DNA of 64,000 nt from positions 17,784 through 81,783 of the forward strand of contig JAWVFT010000130.1 in assembly GCA_033855775.1 (NCBI GenBank). Reading direction: 5' to 3'. The position numbers and the translations under genes were made by a program. Below, piece after piece: positions 26,703-35,143 of the stretch. Below the pieces are notes generated by a model. That model was not told the origin of the DNA. It worked only from the letters and a program-made list of their open reading frames with translations, and made no database searches. The stretch comes from DASVTR01 sp033855775. Lineage in GTDB: Bacteria; Acidobacteriota; Blastocatellia; Pyrinomonadales; Pyrinomonadaceae. Position 1 is the first letter of the stretch. Each line of letters starts with the position of its first letter.

Positions 26703-27917
26703 ATGAACTTTTCTCAACTGGGGCTACAGCCTGCGCTGGTGCGCATATGCGAGTCCCTCGGATACACACAACCAACACCCATTCAAGAGCAGGCGATTCC
26801 CATCCTGCTCGGCGGCGCTGATTTAATCGGCTGCGCTGAAACAGGCTCCGGCAAGACCGCGGCGTTTCTGCTGCCCATCATTCAACGCATGTCAGAGAAA
26901 GCGCGTCCCGGCATTCGCGCTCTGATACTGGCGCCGACGCGCGAGTTGGCGACACAGATTGAAGCCAGCTATCGCTCGCTCGTGCCGAAGAAGAACGCAA
27001 GCTGCGTGACCATCATCGGCGGCTCCGGCATGGCGCAGCAGACGGCTGCCTTGCGGCGCGGCGTGAGCCTCGTGATTGCGACGCCCGGACGCCTGCTCGA
27101 CCACATGGAGCGCGGCGCGATTAACTTCGCTTACCTTGAAACGCTCGTGCTCGACGAATCAGACCGGATGCTCGACATGGGTTTCTGGCCCTCCATCAAG
27201 CGCGTGCTCGCCGTCTTGCCGAAGACGCGCCAGACGATGCTTTTCTCGGCCACCATGTCGTCGGCGATTGAGCAGATTGCGCGCTCGACGATGAACACGC
27301 CGCAGCGAGTCGCGGTCAACGCGCCGGGTCGTCCCGCGGAGTTGGTTGACCAGACGGCTTATCCAGTGGCGACGGAATCGAAGATGGCTTTGCTGCTCGA
27401 CTTGTTAGAGCGCGAACGCTTCGAGCGCGTGCTCGTTTTCACGCGCACACGGCGCGGGGCCGAACGCCTCTCGCATATTCTCGAAGCCCGCTCGCACAAA
27501 GTTAATCGCATCCACGCAGACCGCTCGCAGCCGCAGCGTGAAGCGGCCCTGCGCGGCTTCAAAGACGGGCGCACGCGAGTGCTTGTGGCGACGGACATCG
27601 CGGCGCGCGGCATTGACGTTGATTCAATCTCGCACGTCATCAACTACGACGTGCCGAACGCTCCGGAAGACTACGTGCATCGCATCGGTCGCACAGGCCG
27701 CGCGGGCAATCGTGGCCGCGCCATCACGCTGGTCACGCCGGTCGAAGAAATCTCAATGCGAGCCATCGAGCGATTGACCGGTCAAACGGTCGAGCGCGTC
27801 ATGGTGCCCGGTTTCGGCGGCACGCAGCAAGCGAGCTTGAGCGCGCCCAAGCCATTCGGCGCAGTTCGCGGCGCAAGCGCTGGCCGTCGTTCATTCCGCC
27901 CGCGACGCGGCAGGTAA
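26703..27917 (+). CDS. rhlE: DEAD-box RNA helicase, RhlE-like
   Basis: The 404-residue protein starts at 'MNFSQLGLQPAL', and its Q motif is 'YTQPTPIQEQAIP'. Motif I is 'AETGSGKT', Ia 'PTRELA', III 'SAT' and VI 'HRIGRTGRAG'. Motif II reads DESD where DEAD is usual, followed by 'RMLDMGF'. The short basic tail ends 'RRSFRPRRGR'. It should unwind RNA duplexes in ribosome assembly or RNA decay. An upstream in-frame ATG at 26685 would add six residues and lacks the family's start. Confidence 0.92.
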   Translation: MNFSQLGLQPALVRICESLGYTQPTPIQEQAIPILLGGADLIGCAETGSGKTAAFLLPIIQRMSEKARPGIRALILAPTRELATQIEASYRSLVPKKNASCVTIIGGSGMAQQTAALRRGVSLVIATPGRLLDHMERGAINFAYLETLVLDESDRMLDMGFWPSIKRVLAVLPKTRQTMLFSATMSSAIEQIARSTMNTPQRVAVNAPGRPAELVDQTAYPVATESKMALLLDLLERERFERVLVFTRTRRGAERLSHILEARSHKVNRIHADRSQPQREAALRGFKDGRTRVLVATDIAARGIDVDSISHVINYDVPNAPEDYVHRIGRTGRAGNRGRAITLVTPVEEISMRAIERLTGQTVERVMVPGFGGTQQASLSAPKPFGAVRGASAGRRSFRPRRGR

Positions 27918-27928
27918 ACAAACGTCAG

Positions 27929-27960
27929 GCAGGCCGTGTCGCCTCAAACACACGACCTGC
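27929..27960 (+). terminator. Hairpin after the RhlE-like gene
   Basis: GCAGGCCGTGT (27929-27939) pairs with ACACGACCTGC (27950-27960), with one mismatch and a 10-nt loop. There is no strong T tract. Confidence 0.55.
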
Positions 27961-28062
27961 CCCACAGACTTTCCATTCGAGTGGCGCTCAAAACTTTGCC
28001 GCGCCACTCACACAATCCTTCCTCTTCTCTTCCAACTCTTTCCAACAACAATCAGAGAAAAA

Positions 28063-28099
28063 CAGTTCGCATGTGCTGCTAATCAGTTCGCATGTGCTG
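28063..28099. repeat. 16-bp direct repeat, two copies
   Basis: CAGTTCGCATGTGCTG occurs at 28063-28078 and 28084-28099 in the spacer between the convergent helicase and ATP-grasp genes. Confidence 0.8.
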
Positions 28100-28147
28100 T
28101 AATTCTATTTGCAGTTTCTTTTCGCTGTGCGTCAATGAAGCGCGGAA

Positions 28148-29506
28148 TTACGCTTCGTCTTCAAGGACGAGCAGAGCCGTGACGCCGCCGCCGGAGGAGA
28201 CGTTGCAGAGCAGGGATGATGAGAGACGGGCGAGGCCGCCGTGCATCTCGTTGCGGAAGAGGAAGGGGTCGAAATCAACCAGCATCTCCTCCCATTCGAT
28301 GTCGTCCGCGTAGCCCGCCATCATTACTTTCTCAACTTCCGCGCGCTCCTGCGCGACGAAGGGTTCTTCCATGCCGCGCACTATCGCTTGCTCCCACGCT
28401 TGCGGCGTTGTCTCCGAGCCAATCAAGACGCCATGCCCGCCGTAGTCGTCATTGGGCTTGATGACTAAACGCTCGCGCTCTCGTTTGAGCAGTTCGGGCA
28501 GGTCTTGCTCTACGCCTTCGTAGGTCGTGCGGCCCGCGCGGATGCGACGTGTCCAGGGGATATGAAGACGCGCGCAATTGAGTTGCTCCGGCGTGAAGAG
28601 GTATTCGTAGCGCGGGTCGCTGATGACGGCGAGGCTCGCTTTCTTGTGCGCCAGCTTGGTGCGAAACGAGTTGGCGACCATCACGCGCCGCTCCGCGTAA
28701 GCGCGCACGAGCGGGTGCGTCTCGTCAAACTTTTCCAGAAACTCGTGGATGATGACGCGCTTGTAAACGATGTCAATCTCTTCGCCGCGAGCCGAGAGCC
28801 GCCGCCCGTCATACTCCAACTCGCGCGGGTCGCAGATGATGACGGGGTAGCCCTCCGACTCGAAGTAAGTTTTCAAGACATCAAACTCGCTCTCGGTCGC
28901 CACGCCCTTCCAATCGACAATCGCAATCAAGGGCCGCTCTGTGTCGCCGCCCCACTCTCGATACGTCTCGACGAGAGAGCGCAGGAGATGCGTGTGCGGC
29001 GCGGGTCGCCAGTGTTCATAGCGCGCCAGAAACTCTCTCATGTGCGGCAAGTCGAACATCAAACTCTCGACCAGCATTTGGTCTGTCAGCCCCGCCGGAC
29101 TCTCCGCGTTGTATTCGAGAAAGCGGAAATTGTTTGCGCCGATGAAGGTGTCCAGACGGCTGTTGACACACAGGACTTTGTAGCCGGGGTCAATGCGGGC
29201 CGCCATCTCTTCGCGCGCCGTCGGAGCAAGCTCGCGCATCAAGGCTGCGTCCGAGAGCGCGGCCTCGCTGATGCGCTCAAAGGCCGGGGCGAGAGTTTCG
29301 GCGGCCTCGGCAATCGCGCCGTAGAGCGGGCGCGGCAACACGAGCGGGCTGAGATACGAACAGACCGGACGCTCGCCGTAGACCAACCCCAATTCGATTT
29401 GCCTCGCGCGCAAGGCGCGAAACAGCGGCGCGTCAAGCTCCGGCGCGCTCCTGATGCGCGCCGCCAGCCAATCGAGCGCGGGCCTTCCCGGTTCATAGAG
29501 CGACAT
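28148..29506 (-). CDS. Circularly permuted ATP-grasp family protein
   Basis: The 452-residue product starts at the ATG at 29504-29506 ('MSLYEPGRPALDW'), preceded by AGGGAG. It contains 'FRFLEYNAESPAG', 'RPLIAIVDWKG' and 'RLVIKPNDDYGGHGV', the ordering found in circularly permuted ATP-grasp enzymes related to glutathionylspermidine synthase-type ligases. Such proteins form amide bonds on peptides or small molecules. No peptide, transglutaminase-like or alpha-E gene is adjacent to suggest a substrate. I am fairly sure of the fold but not of the reaction. Confidence 0.78.
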   Translation of the reverse strand: MSLYEPGRPALDWLAARIRSAPELDAPLFRALRARQIELGLVYGERPVCSYLSPLVLPRPLYGAIAEAAETLAPAFERISEAALSDAALMRELAPTAREEMAARIDPGYKVLCVNSRLDTFIGANNFRFLEYNAESPAGLTDQMLVESLMFDLPHMREFLARYEHWRPAPHTHLLRSLVETYREWGGDTERPLIAIVDWKGVATESEFDVLKTYFESEGYPVIICDPRELEYDGRRLSARGEEIDIVYKRVIIHEFLEKFDETHPLVRAYAERRVMVANSFRTKLAHKKASLAVISDPRYEYLFTPEQLNCARLHIPWTRRIRAGRTTYEGVEQDLPELLKRERERLVIKPNDDYGGHGVLIGSETTPQAWEQAIVRGMEEPFVAQERAEVEKVMMAGYADDIEWEEMLVDFDPFLFRNEMHGGLARLSSSLLCNVSSGGGVTALLVLEDEA

Positions 29507-29789
29507 GGTTTTTCTCTCCCTGAAAGCGACAACAGTAGCGGAGCGATTATGGACGACGACGGGCGAATAGTGAAAGCAAAACGTTTCAGGCCGCCGCGGC
29601 CACGCTTTAGCCACGTTTTCATAATTCGATATTCATCATTCATAATTATTCCGAAGTAAGCTAACATCCATGCTTGACAGCGCGGTCTTAACTTTAATGG
29701 AAGCAGCGGGCGCGCGCGCGTAGCCTTGCGCTGGCGCGTGCGCTTGAAAGCGACTCCCGCTCAAACTCTAAATTCAGGTGGTGCGATTA

Positions 29790-31883
29790 ATGCCGACAAA
29801 TCTTTCCAGACGTGTGCTCGTTCTCTTTCTACTCTACTGTTTCCTTTGCTCGCCGTGGCTCTCGGCGCGGGCCGACGAAGGGATGTGGACGTTCGCCAAT
29901 CCTCCGCTCAAGCAACTCAAGGAGAAGTATAATTTCGAGCCGACGAAAGAATGGCTCGACCACGTGCGACTCTCTTCGGTGCGCGTCGGCGGCGGCACGG
30001 GCTCGTTCGTCTCAGCCGACGGACTCGTGCTCACTAATCATCACATCGTCCGCTCGTCGCTCGCCAAGCTCTCGACGCAGGAGCGCGATTTGCTCAAGAC
30101 AGGTTTCTACGCGAAGATGCGCGCCGAAGAGTTGAAGGCTTCCGACCTGACAGTCGAAGTCCTCGTTTCGATGGCGGACGTGACCGAGCGCGTGCTCTCT
30201 GCGGGGCGCAACGCGGCGGACGACGCGGCGGCGGAAGCGAGCCGCAAGAAAGAGATTGCGCTGGTTGAAAAAGAGGAGCGCGAGAAACAGAGCGCCTTGC
30301 GCCCGACCGTCATCTCGCTCTACGAGGGCGGCGAATACTGGCTCTACGACTATAAAAAATATACGGACGTGCGCGTGGTCTTCGCGCCCGAAGCGCAGGC
30401 CGCGGAGTTTGGCGGCGACTACGACAACTTTACCTTTCCGCGCTACGCTCTCGATTGCGCCTTCGTCCGCGTCTACGAAAACGACAAGCCCGCGCAGATT
30501 CAGGACTACCTCCGCTGGAACTCCGTGGGAGCGACGGAGAACGAGTTAATCTTCGTCGTCGGCAATCCCGGCTCGACCGACCGCCTGCGCGCCGTCTCGC
30601 AGATTGAATATCAGCGCGACATGTCGAACCCGATGCAGTTGCGCTCGCTCACGCGCAGGCGCGACGCCCTCGTTCGTTTCTCCGCGCGCGGGGCCGAGCA
30701 AGCGCGCCGCGCCTCCGACACCATTTCCGGCTACAACAACACGCTCAAGCGTCTGCAAGGTCAGCAGGAAGGATTGCTGACGGAGAAGTTGATGCGACAA
30801 AAGCTATCGGAGGAAAGCGAACTGCGCGCGCGGCTGGCGAAGAATCAGGAATGGCAAAAGACGTACGGCACATCCTGGGACGAGATGGCTGCGGTCTATA
30901 AAAAGCTGACGCCGATGGCGAAGCGACTCTTCTATTCGAGCCTCGCCGGTTCGACGCTCTCCGGCTATGCTCTGGCCTTCGCGCAGTATGCCGCCGAGAT
31001 GAAGAAGCCGAGCGCGGAGCGGCTCCCCGCTTACCGCGACTCCAATCTTGAATCGCTCAAATCTCAACTGCTCTCGCCCGCGCCCGTCTACATGGACTAC
31101 GAAGAGTTTGTCCTCGCCGAACGGCTCAAGGAGATTCAGGACGAACTCGGCGCGGACGACCCTTTCGTCAAAGCGGTGGTCGGCTCGCGCAATTCAATGG
31201 AGACGGCCAGCGAGTTGATTAAAGGCACGAAGCTGAACGAACTCGCTTATCGCAAGTCTCTCATCGAAGGCGGCCCGGCGGCCATTGACGCTTCGACCGA
31301 CGCGCTCATCGTCGTGGCTCGCCAGCTTGACCCCATCGTGCGCGAGCTTGATAAGTGGAACAGGGAAAACGTCGAAGGCGCACGCAACGCCGCCGGCGAG
31401 AAGGTGGCGAAGGCGCGCTTTGCCATCTACGGTAGGTCGATTGCGCCCGACGCCAACTTCACCTTGCGCTTCGCCTACGGCGTCGTCAAAGGCTACGAAC
31501 TCGGCACGACGCTCGTGCCTTACAAGACGACCTACGCCGGACTGTATGACCGCGGCGCGAGCTTTGAGCAGAAGCCGCCGTTCAATATCGCGCCGCAACT
31601 CTTGGCCCGCCGCCAGAGCGTGGAGTTGACGACGCCCTTCGACTTCGTTTACACGGCTGACACCATCGGCGGCAACTCCGGCTCGCCCGTCATCAATCGC
31701 AAAGGCGAAATCGTCGGCGTCAACTTCGACAGCAACGTCCATCGCTTCGTCTCGCGCTACGTCTACACGGAAGAGACTGGCCGCGCGATGGGCGTTCACA
31801 CCGGCGGCATCATCGAAGCCCTGCGCAAGGTTTACGACGCTCCGGCGCTCGCCGACGAGTTGGAGAAAAAAGCCGGCTCTTAA
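29790..31883 (+). CDS. S46-family dipeptidyl peptidase, secreted
   Basis: From the ATG at 29790 the protein is 697 residues with a signal peptide (about 1-29, ending 'LSARADEG'). It then shows 'MWTFANPPL', the S46 N-terminus. The catalytic His is in 'LTNHHIVRSS', an Asp lies in 'DCAFVRVYEN', and the nucleophile is in 'GGNSGSPVINRKG'. S46 (DPP7/DPP11) enzymes remove dipeptides from the N-terminus of peptides in the periplasm. GTG codons 9 and 12 bases upstream are in frame, but AGGTGG fits the ATG better. Confidence 0.92.
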   Translation: MPTNLSRRVLVLFLLYCFLCSPWLSARADEGMWTFANPPLKQLKEKYNFEPTKEWLDHVRLSSVRVGGGTGSFVSADGLVLTNHHIVRSSLAKLSTQERDLLKTGFYAKMRAEELKASDLTVEVLVSMADVTERVLSAGRNAADDAAAEASRKKEIALVEKEEREKQSALRPTVISLYEGGEYWLYDYKKYTDVRVVFAPEAQAAEFGGDYDNFTFPRYALDCAFVRVYENDKPAQIQDYLRWNSVGATENELIFVVGNPGSTDRLRAVSQIEYQRDMSNPMQLRSLTRRRDALVRFSARGAEQARRASDTISGYNNTLKRLQGQQEGLLTEKLMRQKLSEESELRARLAKNQEWQKTYGTSWDEMAAVYKKLTPMAKRLFYSSLAGSTLSGYALAFAQYAAEMKKPSAERLPAYRDSNLESLKSQLLSPAPVYMDYEEFVLAERLKEIQDELGADDPFVKAVVGSRNSMETASELIKGTKLNELAYRKSLIEGGPAAIDASTDALIVVARQLDPIVRELDKWNRENVEGARNAAGEKVAKARFAIYGRSIAPDANFTLRFAYGVVKGYELGTTLVPYKTTYAGLYDRGASFEQKPPFNIAPQLLARRQSVELTTPFDFVYTADTIGGNSGSPVINRKGEIVGVNFDSNVHRFVSRYVYTEETGRAMGVHTGGIIEALRKVYDAPALADELEKKAGS

Positions 31884-31949
31884 ATTTTAATTCAAGCTGG
31901 AAACCTGACCCTGAGAAGTCCTCTTCCCCATGAAGGAGAATAGAACGTT

Positions 31950-32594
31950 ATGAGCTTTGATTGGTTGACCAAAATCGGAAAGTTCAATGTCGAGAAGAAA
32001 GAGATTAGACGACCCGGCGGCAAGCCTTACTATCTCTCTTCGAGCACGCTGATTGGCGTGCTGCACACGACCGAAGGCAACAGCGTGGACGGAGCATGGA
32101 AGACGCTGAGCAAAGATTTCAGCGCGCCGCATTTCATCACCGGCGAGAATCGCATCGTCCAGTGTCGCCCGCTCACGGCGCAGGGCGGCGCGCTCAAAAC
32201 CAACCCGCCGTTCTTCCCGAACGCGCAGGCACAGATACAGATTGAGATGTCCTGCATCACGAAGATGGTGAAGGGCGTTCCTGTGCTCTGGCTGCCCGTC
32301 CCAAACGTGCTTGAGCCGACGCTGGCCGTCATGGCATGGTGCAAAAAGAACCTCAACATCCCGCTTCAGAAGCCTGCCAACTGGCCCGACGACGGCGTTG
32401 ATTTGAAAGGCACCATCTGGGCCGCCAACAACAAGCGGCGCAAGGAAGCCGCCGCCGGTCTGTGGCCCGTGGGCAAGGGTTGGTGGATGCATCTTGAAGT
32501 TCCCGCGCAGCAGAAGACATGGCACTACGACTGCGGCGCGCTTCAACGCACGGAGATGTTTCGTCAAGCCGAACTCCTGCTCGACACCATCTGA
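31950..32594 (+). CDS. N-acetylmuramoyl-L-alanine amidase-like (Amidase_2) protein
   Basis: The 214-residue protein shows 'GVLHTTEGN' (about 31-39), 'SAPHFITGENRIVQ' and a C-terminal 'MHLEVPAQQKTWHYDCG'. These align with the zinc His, the substrate-strand and the His/Cys zinc ligands of Amidase_2/PGRP folds. No signal peptide is visible, so it may act inside the cell, be released on lysis, or be an immunity or phage-like enzyme. AAGGAG lies upstream of the ATG. Confidence 0.7.
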   Translation: MSFDWLTKIGKFNVEKKEIRRPGGKPYYLSSSTLIGVLHTTEGNSVDGAWKTLSKDFSAPHFITGENRIVQCRPLTAQGGALKTNPPFFPNAQAQIQIEMSCITKMVKGVPVLWLPVPNVLEPTLAVMAWCKKNLNIPLQKPANWPDDGVDLKGTIWAANNKRRKEAAAGLWPVGKGWWMHLEVPAQQKTWHYDCGALQRTEMFRQAELLLDTI

Positions 32595-32642
32595 ACCGAA
32601 CGCTTGACGCTCAAGGCTGAACCCAACGCTTGACGCTCAAGG
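32591..32642. repeat. 26-bp direct repeat, two copies
   Basis: A 26-bp unit at 32591-32616, which includes the TGA stop of the amidase-like gene, is repeated at 32617-32642 with one substitution. Confidence 0.85.
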
Positions 32643-32670
32643 CGTCTCGCCGCGAAGCGACGCTCGGACG

Positions 32671-32730
32671 CGCAAACGACAAAGGACATGATGAGAGCTT
32701 CAAACTCCTTCGTGTCCTTTGTCGCTTGCG
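32671..32730. terminator. Long hairpin between 31950-32594 and 32814-33434
   Basis: Arms at 32671-32687 and 32714-32730 pair over 16 of 17 positions around a 26-nt loop. It probably ends transcription of the amidase-like gene, although no T run follows. Confidence 0.55.
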
Positions 32731-32813
32731 GTTGAAATTCCGCGCTTCACTTGTGTTACTTTATCGCGAGTCGCCCGACTATCAATCGAAGCCATCGACA
32801 AGGAGATTCCCCT

Positions 32814-33434
32814 ATGAAGTTGACAGCCTGCGCGTTGCTGCTCCTGTGCGTGCTGAGCCTCTCTTTCGCGCCTGCCAACGGAAGCCGGGTCGCGCCTCCG
32901 CCCGCCTCACAAAGCGACGACATCAACAAGGCCAACTGGCAACAGCGCCCGAAGATTAAAGCCGTGCGCGCCGTCGTCCAGACGGTGAAGAACGGCATGA
33001 GCAGAAACTCTTTCAAAGTCAGGACGCGCGAGTTTGAATACTGCGAGCCTTACGCGGACGGGCGACGCGCAATCGCCACGGACAAGAGCGGGCGCGTGCG
33101 TTACTACGAAAAGCAGGCAGGCTCCGATGATTCCGCTCTGAAGTGGGAACACTACTATGACGAGCAAGGCCGTCTGCGCTTCGTCTTCATCACGGGCGGC
33201 GCGGCCAACGGCGCGGAGCTGGAGCACCGCATCTATTTTGACGAGGGCGGCAAACGCATCTGGGAAGAGCAGAAGTACACGAAAGGCGAGGGCTACACCT
33301 TCCCCACCGTCTGGCCCGACGAACAACTTCACTTTAACAACGTCCTCGCAGCCTTCGACGCCAAATCACCCTGCGCGGAAAAGAGAAGTCCAAAGTCTAA
33401 AGTCCAAAGTCCAAAGTCGAAGAAACGTTCCTGA
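32814..33434 (+). CDS. Secreted hypothetical protein
   Basis: The 206-residue product has a signal peptide (about 1-24) after AAGGAG. A mature region with YD-like beta strands follows ('GRVRYYEKQAGS', 'HYYDEQGRLRFVF', 'RIYFDEGGKRIWEEQ'), which suggests a beta-sheet surface or periplasmic protein. I do not recognise the family. Its last residues (Lys/Ser/Pro-rich) are encoded by the left arm of a perfect 33-bp inverted repeat, so the true C-terminus has probably been extended or altered by that repeat. Confidence 0.65.
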   Translation: MKLTACALLLLCVLSLSFAPANGSRVAPPPASQSDDINKANWQQRPKIKAVRAVVQTVKNGMSRNSFKVRTREFEYCEPYADGRRAIATDKSGRVRYYEKQAGSDDSALKWEHYYDEQGRLRFVFITGGAANGAELEHRIYFDEGGKRIWEEQKYTKGEGYTFPTVWPDEQLHFNNVLAAFDAKSPCAEKRSPKSKVQSPKSKKRS

Positions 33435-33474
33435 CGTTCCTGACTTTGGACTTTGGACTTTAGACTTTGGACTT
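33386..33474. repeat. Perfect 33-bp inverted repeat spanning two gene ends
   Basis: Arms at 33386-33418 and 33442-33474 are exactly complementary around a 23-nt loop. Each arm is built from copies of AAGTCCA/AAGTCTA. The element overlaps the last codons of 32814-33434 and the stop codon of the convergent M48 gene. It can act as a bidirectional terminator. Confidence 0.85.
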
Positions 33475-34909
33475 ATTTCAATCTGAGGCTACTCAAGATT
33501 TCCTCAAAGGCCGGTTGGTAAGTTTGCCATTCGTCTTCGGGGGCCATCGTGATGAGGTAGAAGAGTTTGCCGTCGGAGGTCGCTGTGGTGTGTATGACAT
33601 CCACTTCCATGACGCCCGTGACGGTTGACGGCCCCGCCACCATCGTCGCATAGCCGCGTCGCCCGCCGAAGTTAATAGACTGCGGCTGGCGCACGATGCG
33701 GAAGTCCGGGTTCGTGGCAATCTGCTGCTCGACAAACTTCGCGTTGGCCTCTTCCAGATTGCTCGACTCAGGCGCAAGCGCTCCGATGAACAGTCCGTGC
33801 GTGACGAAGACGGTCTGCTCTCGCTGCCCGTAGGCTCCCTTCGGGGCGAAGATTAAATTCACCTGATCCGTCGTCAACACGTCCCAGTTCTGCGGGTAGC
33901 GAAGGGCGAACGAGCCGTCGCGCGTTTGAAAGTCCTCGTAAGCGGCGGCGGGCCGTTCGGGCCGCGTCCCGGCCTTCATGTCACCGGGGTCGCGCGGGCC
34001 GACGCGCGCGGGCGAGTCCGCAGAACTGAGCGACGAAGCGTTGCCCGTCAACAAAGCTTTGACTTGCTTGAACTCGTTGGTGTCGTGCGTCGGGTTCTGG
34101 CTCACCTTGAGTTGCGACATCATTTCGTTAATCGCCGCGACGCGATTGCCGGGGTCCGGGTGGTCGCTCAACAACTGCGGCGTGCGCTGCCCGCCCTGCG
34201 CTTCAAGGGTCTTAAAAAAGTTTGCCATGTCGCGCGGGTCGTAACCGGCGGCGGCCATGATGTGCGCGCCTTCGAGGTCGGCTTGCGTTTCGGCTGTGCG
34301 ACCGAATTTGAGGAAGAGCATGTTGGCGCCCGCGCCGCCGATTGAGTCAACGATGTGGCCGAGGTCTGCGTCCGCCCCGCCCGCGATGTTGCGCAGGATG
34401 TCCAACCCGGCTTGAGCGAGATAAGCCTTCGAGGCCTGGTTCGTCCCGTGGCGCAGCGCGACGTGCGAAATCTCGTGCGCCATGACGCCCGCAATCTCGC
34501 CCTCGTTCTTCGCCGCTGCCAGCGCGCCCGCGTTGACGAAAACGAAGCCGCCGGGCAGAGCGAAGGCGTTAATCTCCTTCGAGGCGACGACCGCGAACTG
34601 GTATGGGAAACTGTAGCCGGGAGCCTTGGCCGCGAGCTTCGCTCCAAGCTGGCGGACGTAGTTGACGACTCGCTCGTCGCGCAACAGCGGCACCTGCTGC
34701 GACACCTTGGCCGCCGACTGCCGACCAAGCTCTATGTCCTGCTCCGGCTTGAACAGGTTGAAGCCTGCGCGGAAATGCGGAGCGGGACGCGCGCCGCCCG
34801 TGCTCGTTGTGCCGCCGCCGGAGTTGTCTCCGAGCAAGCCGCGACACGAAAGCTGCGCGAGCATCAATGCGACCATCAACAGAGCAGAAGCGCGGCGGCG
34901 AAAAGACAT
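33473..34909 (-). CDS. M48-family metalloprotease lipoprotein
   Basis: The 478-residue protein carries a lipoprotein signal with lipobox 'AQLSC' (Cys about 22). The zinc motif HEISH lies in 'GVMAHEISHVALRH', with a downstream Glu in 'QADLEGAHIMAAAGYDP', as in the BepA/Oma1-like M48 clan. A second domain (about 330-478) is an added beta-rich module unlike the TPR tail of BepA. It probably acts in outer-membrane protein quality control in the periplasm. It stands alone on the minus strand. Confidence 0.88.
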   Translation of the reverse strand: MSFRRRASALLMVALMLAQLSCRGLLGDNSGGGTTSTGGARPAPHFRAGFNLFKPEQDIELGRQSAAKVSQQVPLLRDERVVNYVRQLGAKLAAKAPGYSFPYQFAVVASKEINAFALPGGFVFVNAGALAAAKNEGEIAGVMAHEISHVALRHGTNQASKAYLAQAGLDILRNIAGGADADLGHIVDSIGGAGANMLFLKFGRTAETQADLEGAHIMAAAGYDPRDMANFFKTLEAQGGQRTPQLLSDHPDPGNRVAAINEMMSQLKVSQNPTHDTNEFKQVKALLTGNASSLSSADSPARVGPRDPGDMKAGTRPERPAAAYEDFQTRDGSFALRYPQNWDVLTTDQVNLIFAPKGAYGQREQTVFVTHGLFIGALAPESSNLEEANAKFVEQQIATNPDFRIVRQPQSINFGGRRGYATMVAGPSTVTGVMEVDVIHTTATSDGKLFYLITMAPEDEWQTYQPAFEEILSSLRLK

Positions 34910-34941
34910 GACTGAAATTCTCCCTTGGCCCGGAAAGCATC

Positions 34942-34985
34942 ATGATGAGCGCAGCGCGAGCATGGCTTTGCGCCGCGCTCATCAT
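34942..34985. terminator. Hairpin downstream of the second VWFA gene
   Basis: ATGATGAGCGC (34942-34952) pairs with GCGCTCATCAT (34975-34985), and a further GCGC/GCGC pair extends the stem past one mismatch. It lies between the minus-strand VWFA gene and the M48 gene. Confidence 0.6.
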
Positions 34986-35143
34986 TCGACAGGAAATTTG
35001 TTTGGGGAACTTAACGGCGTGATATTAGACTATTCGCCAGGCCTTCGCCACCCGTCAAATCGCCGCTTGAAGGAAGCAACAAGCCATCGCCTGCAAGGCT
35101 CGCACAGTTAAGGGCTGCCTGCTACTGATGTGCCCAAACTTTC

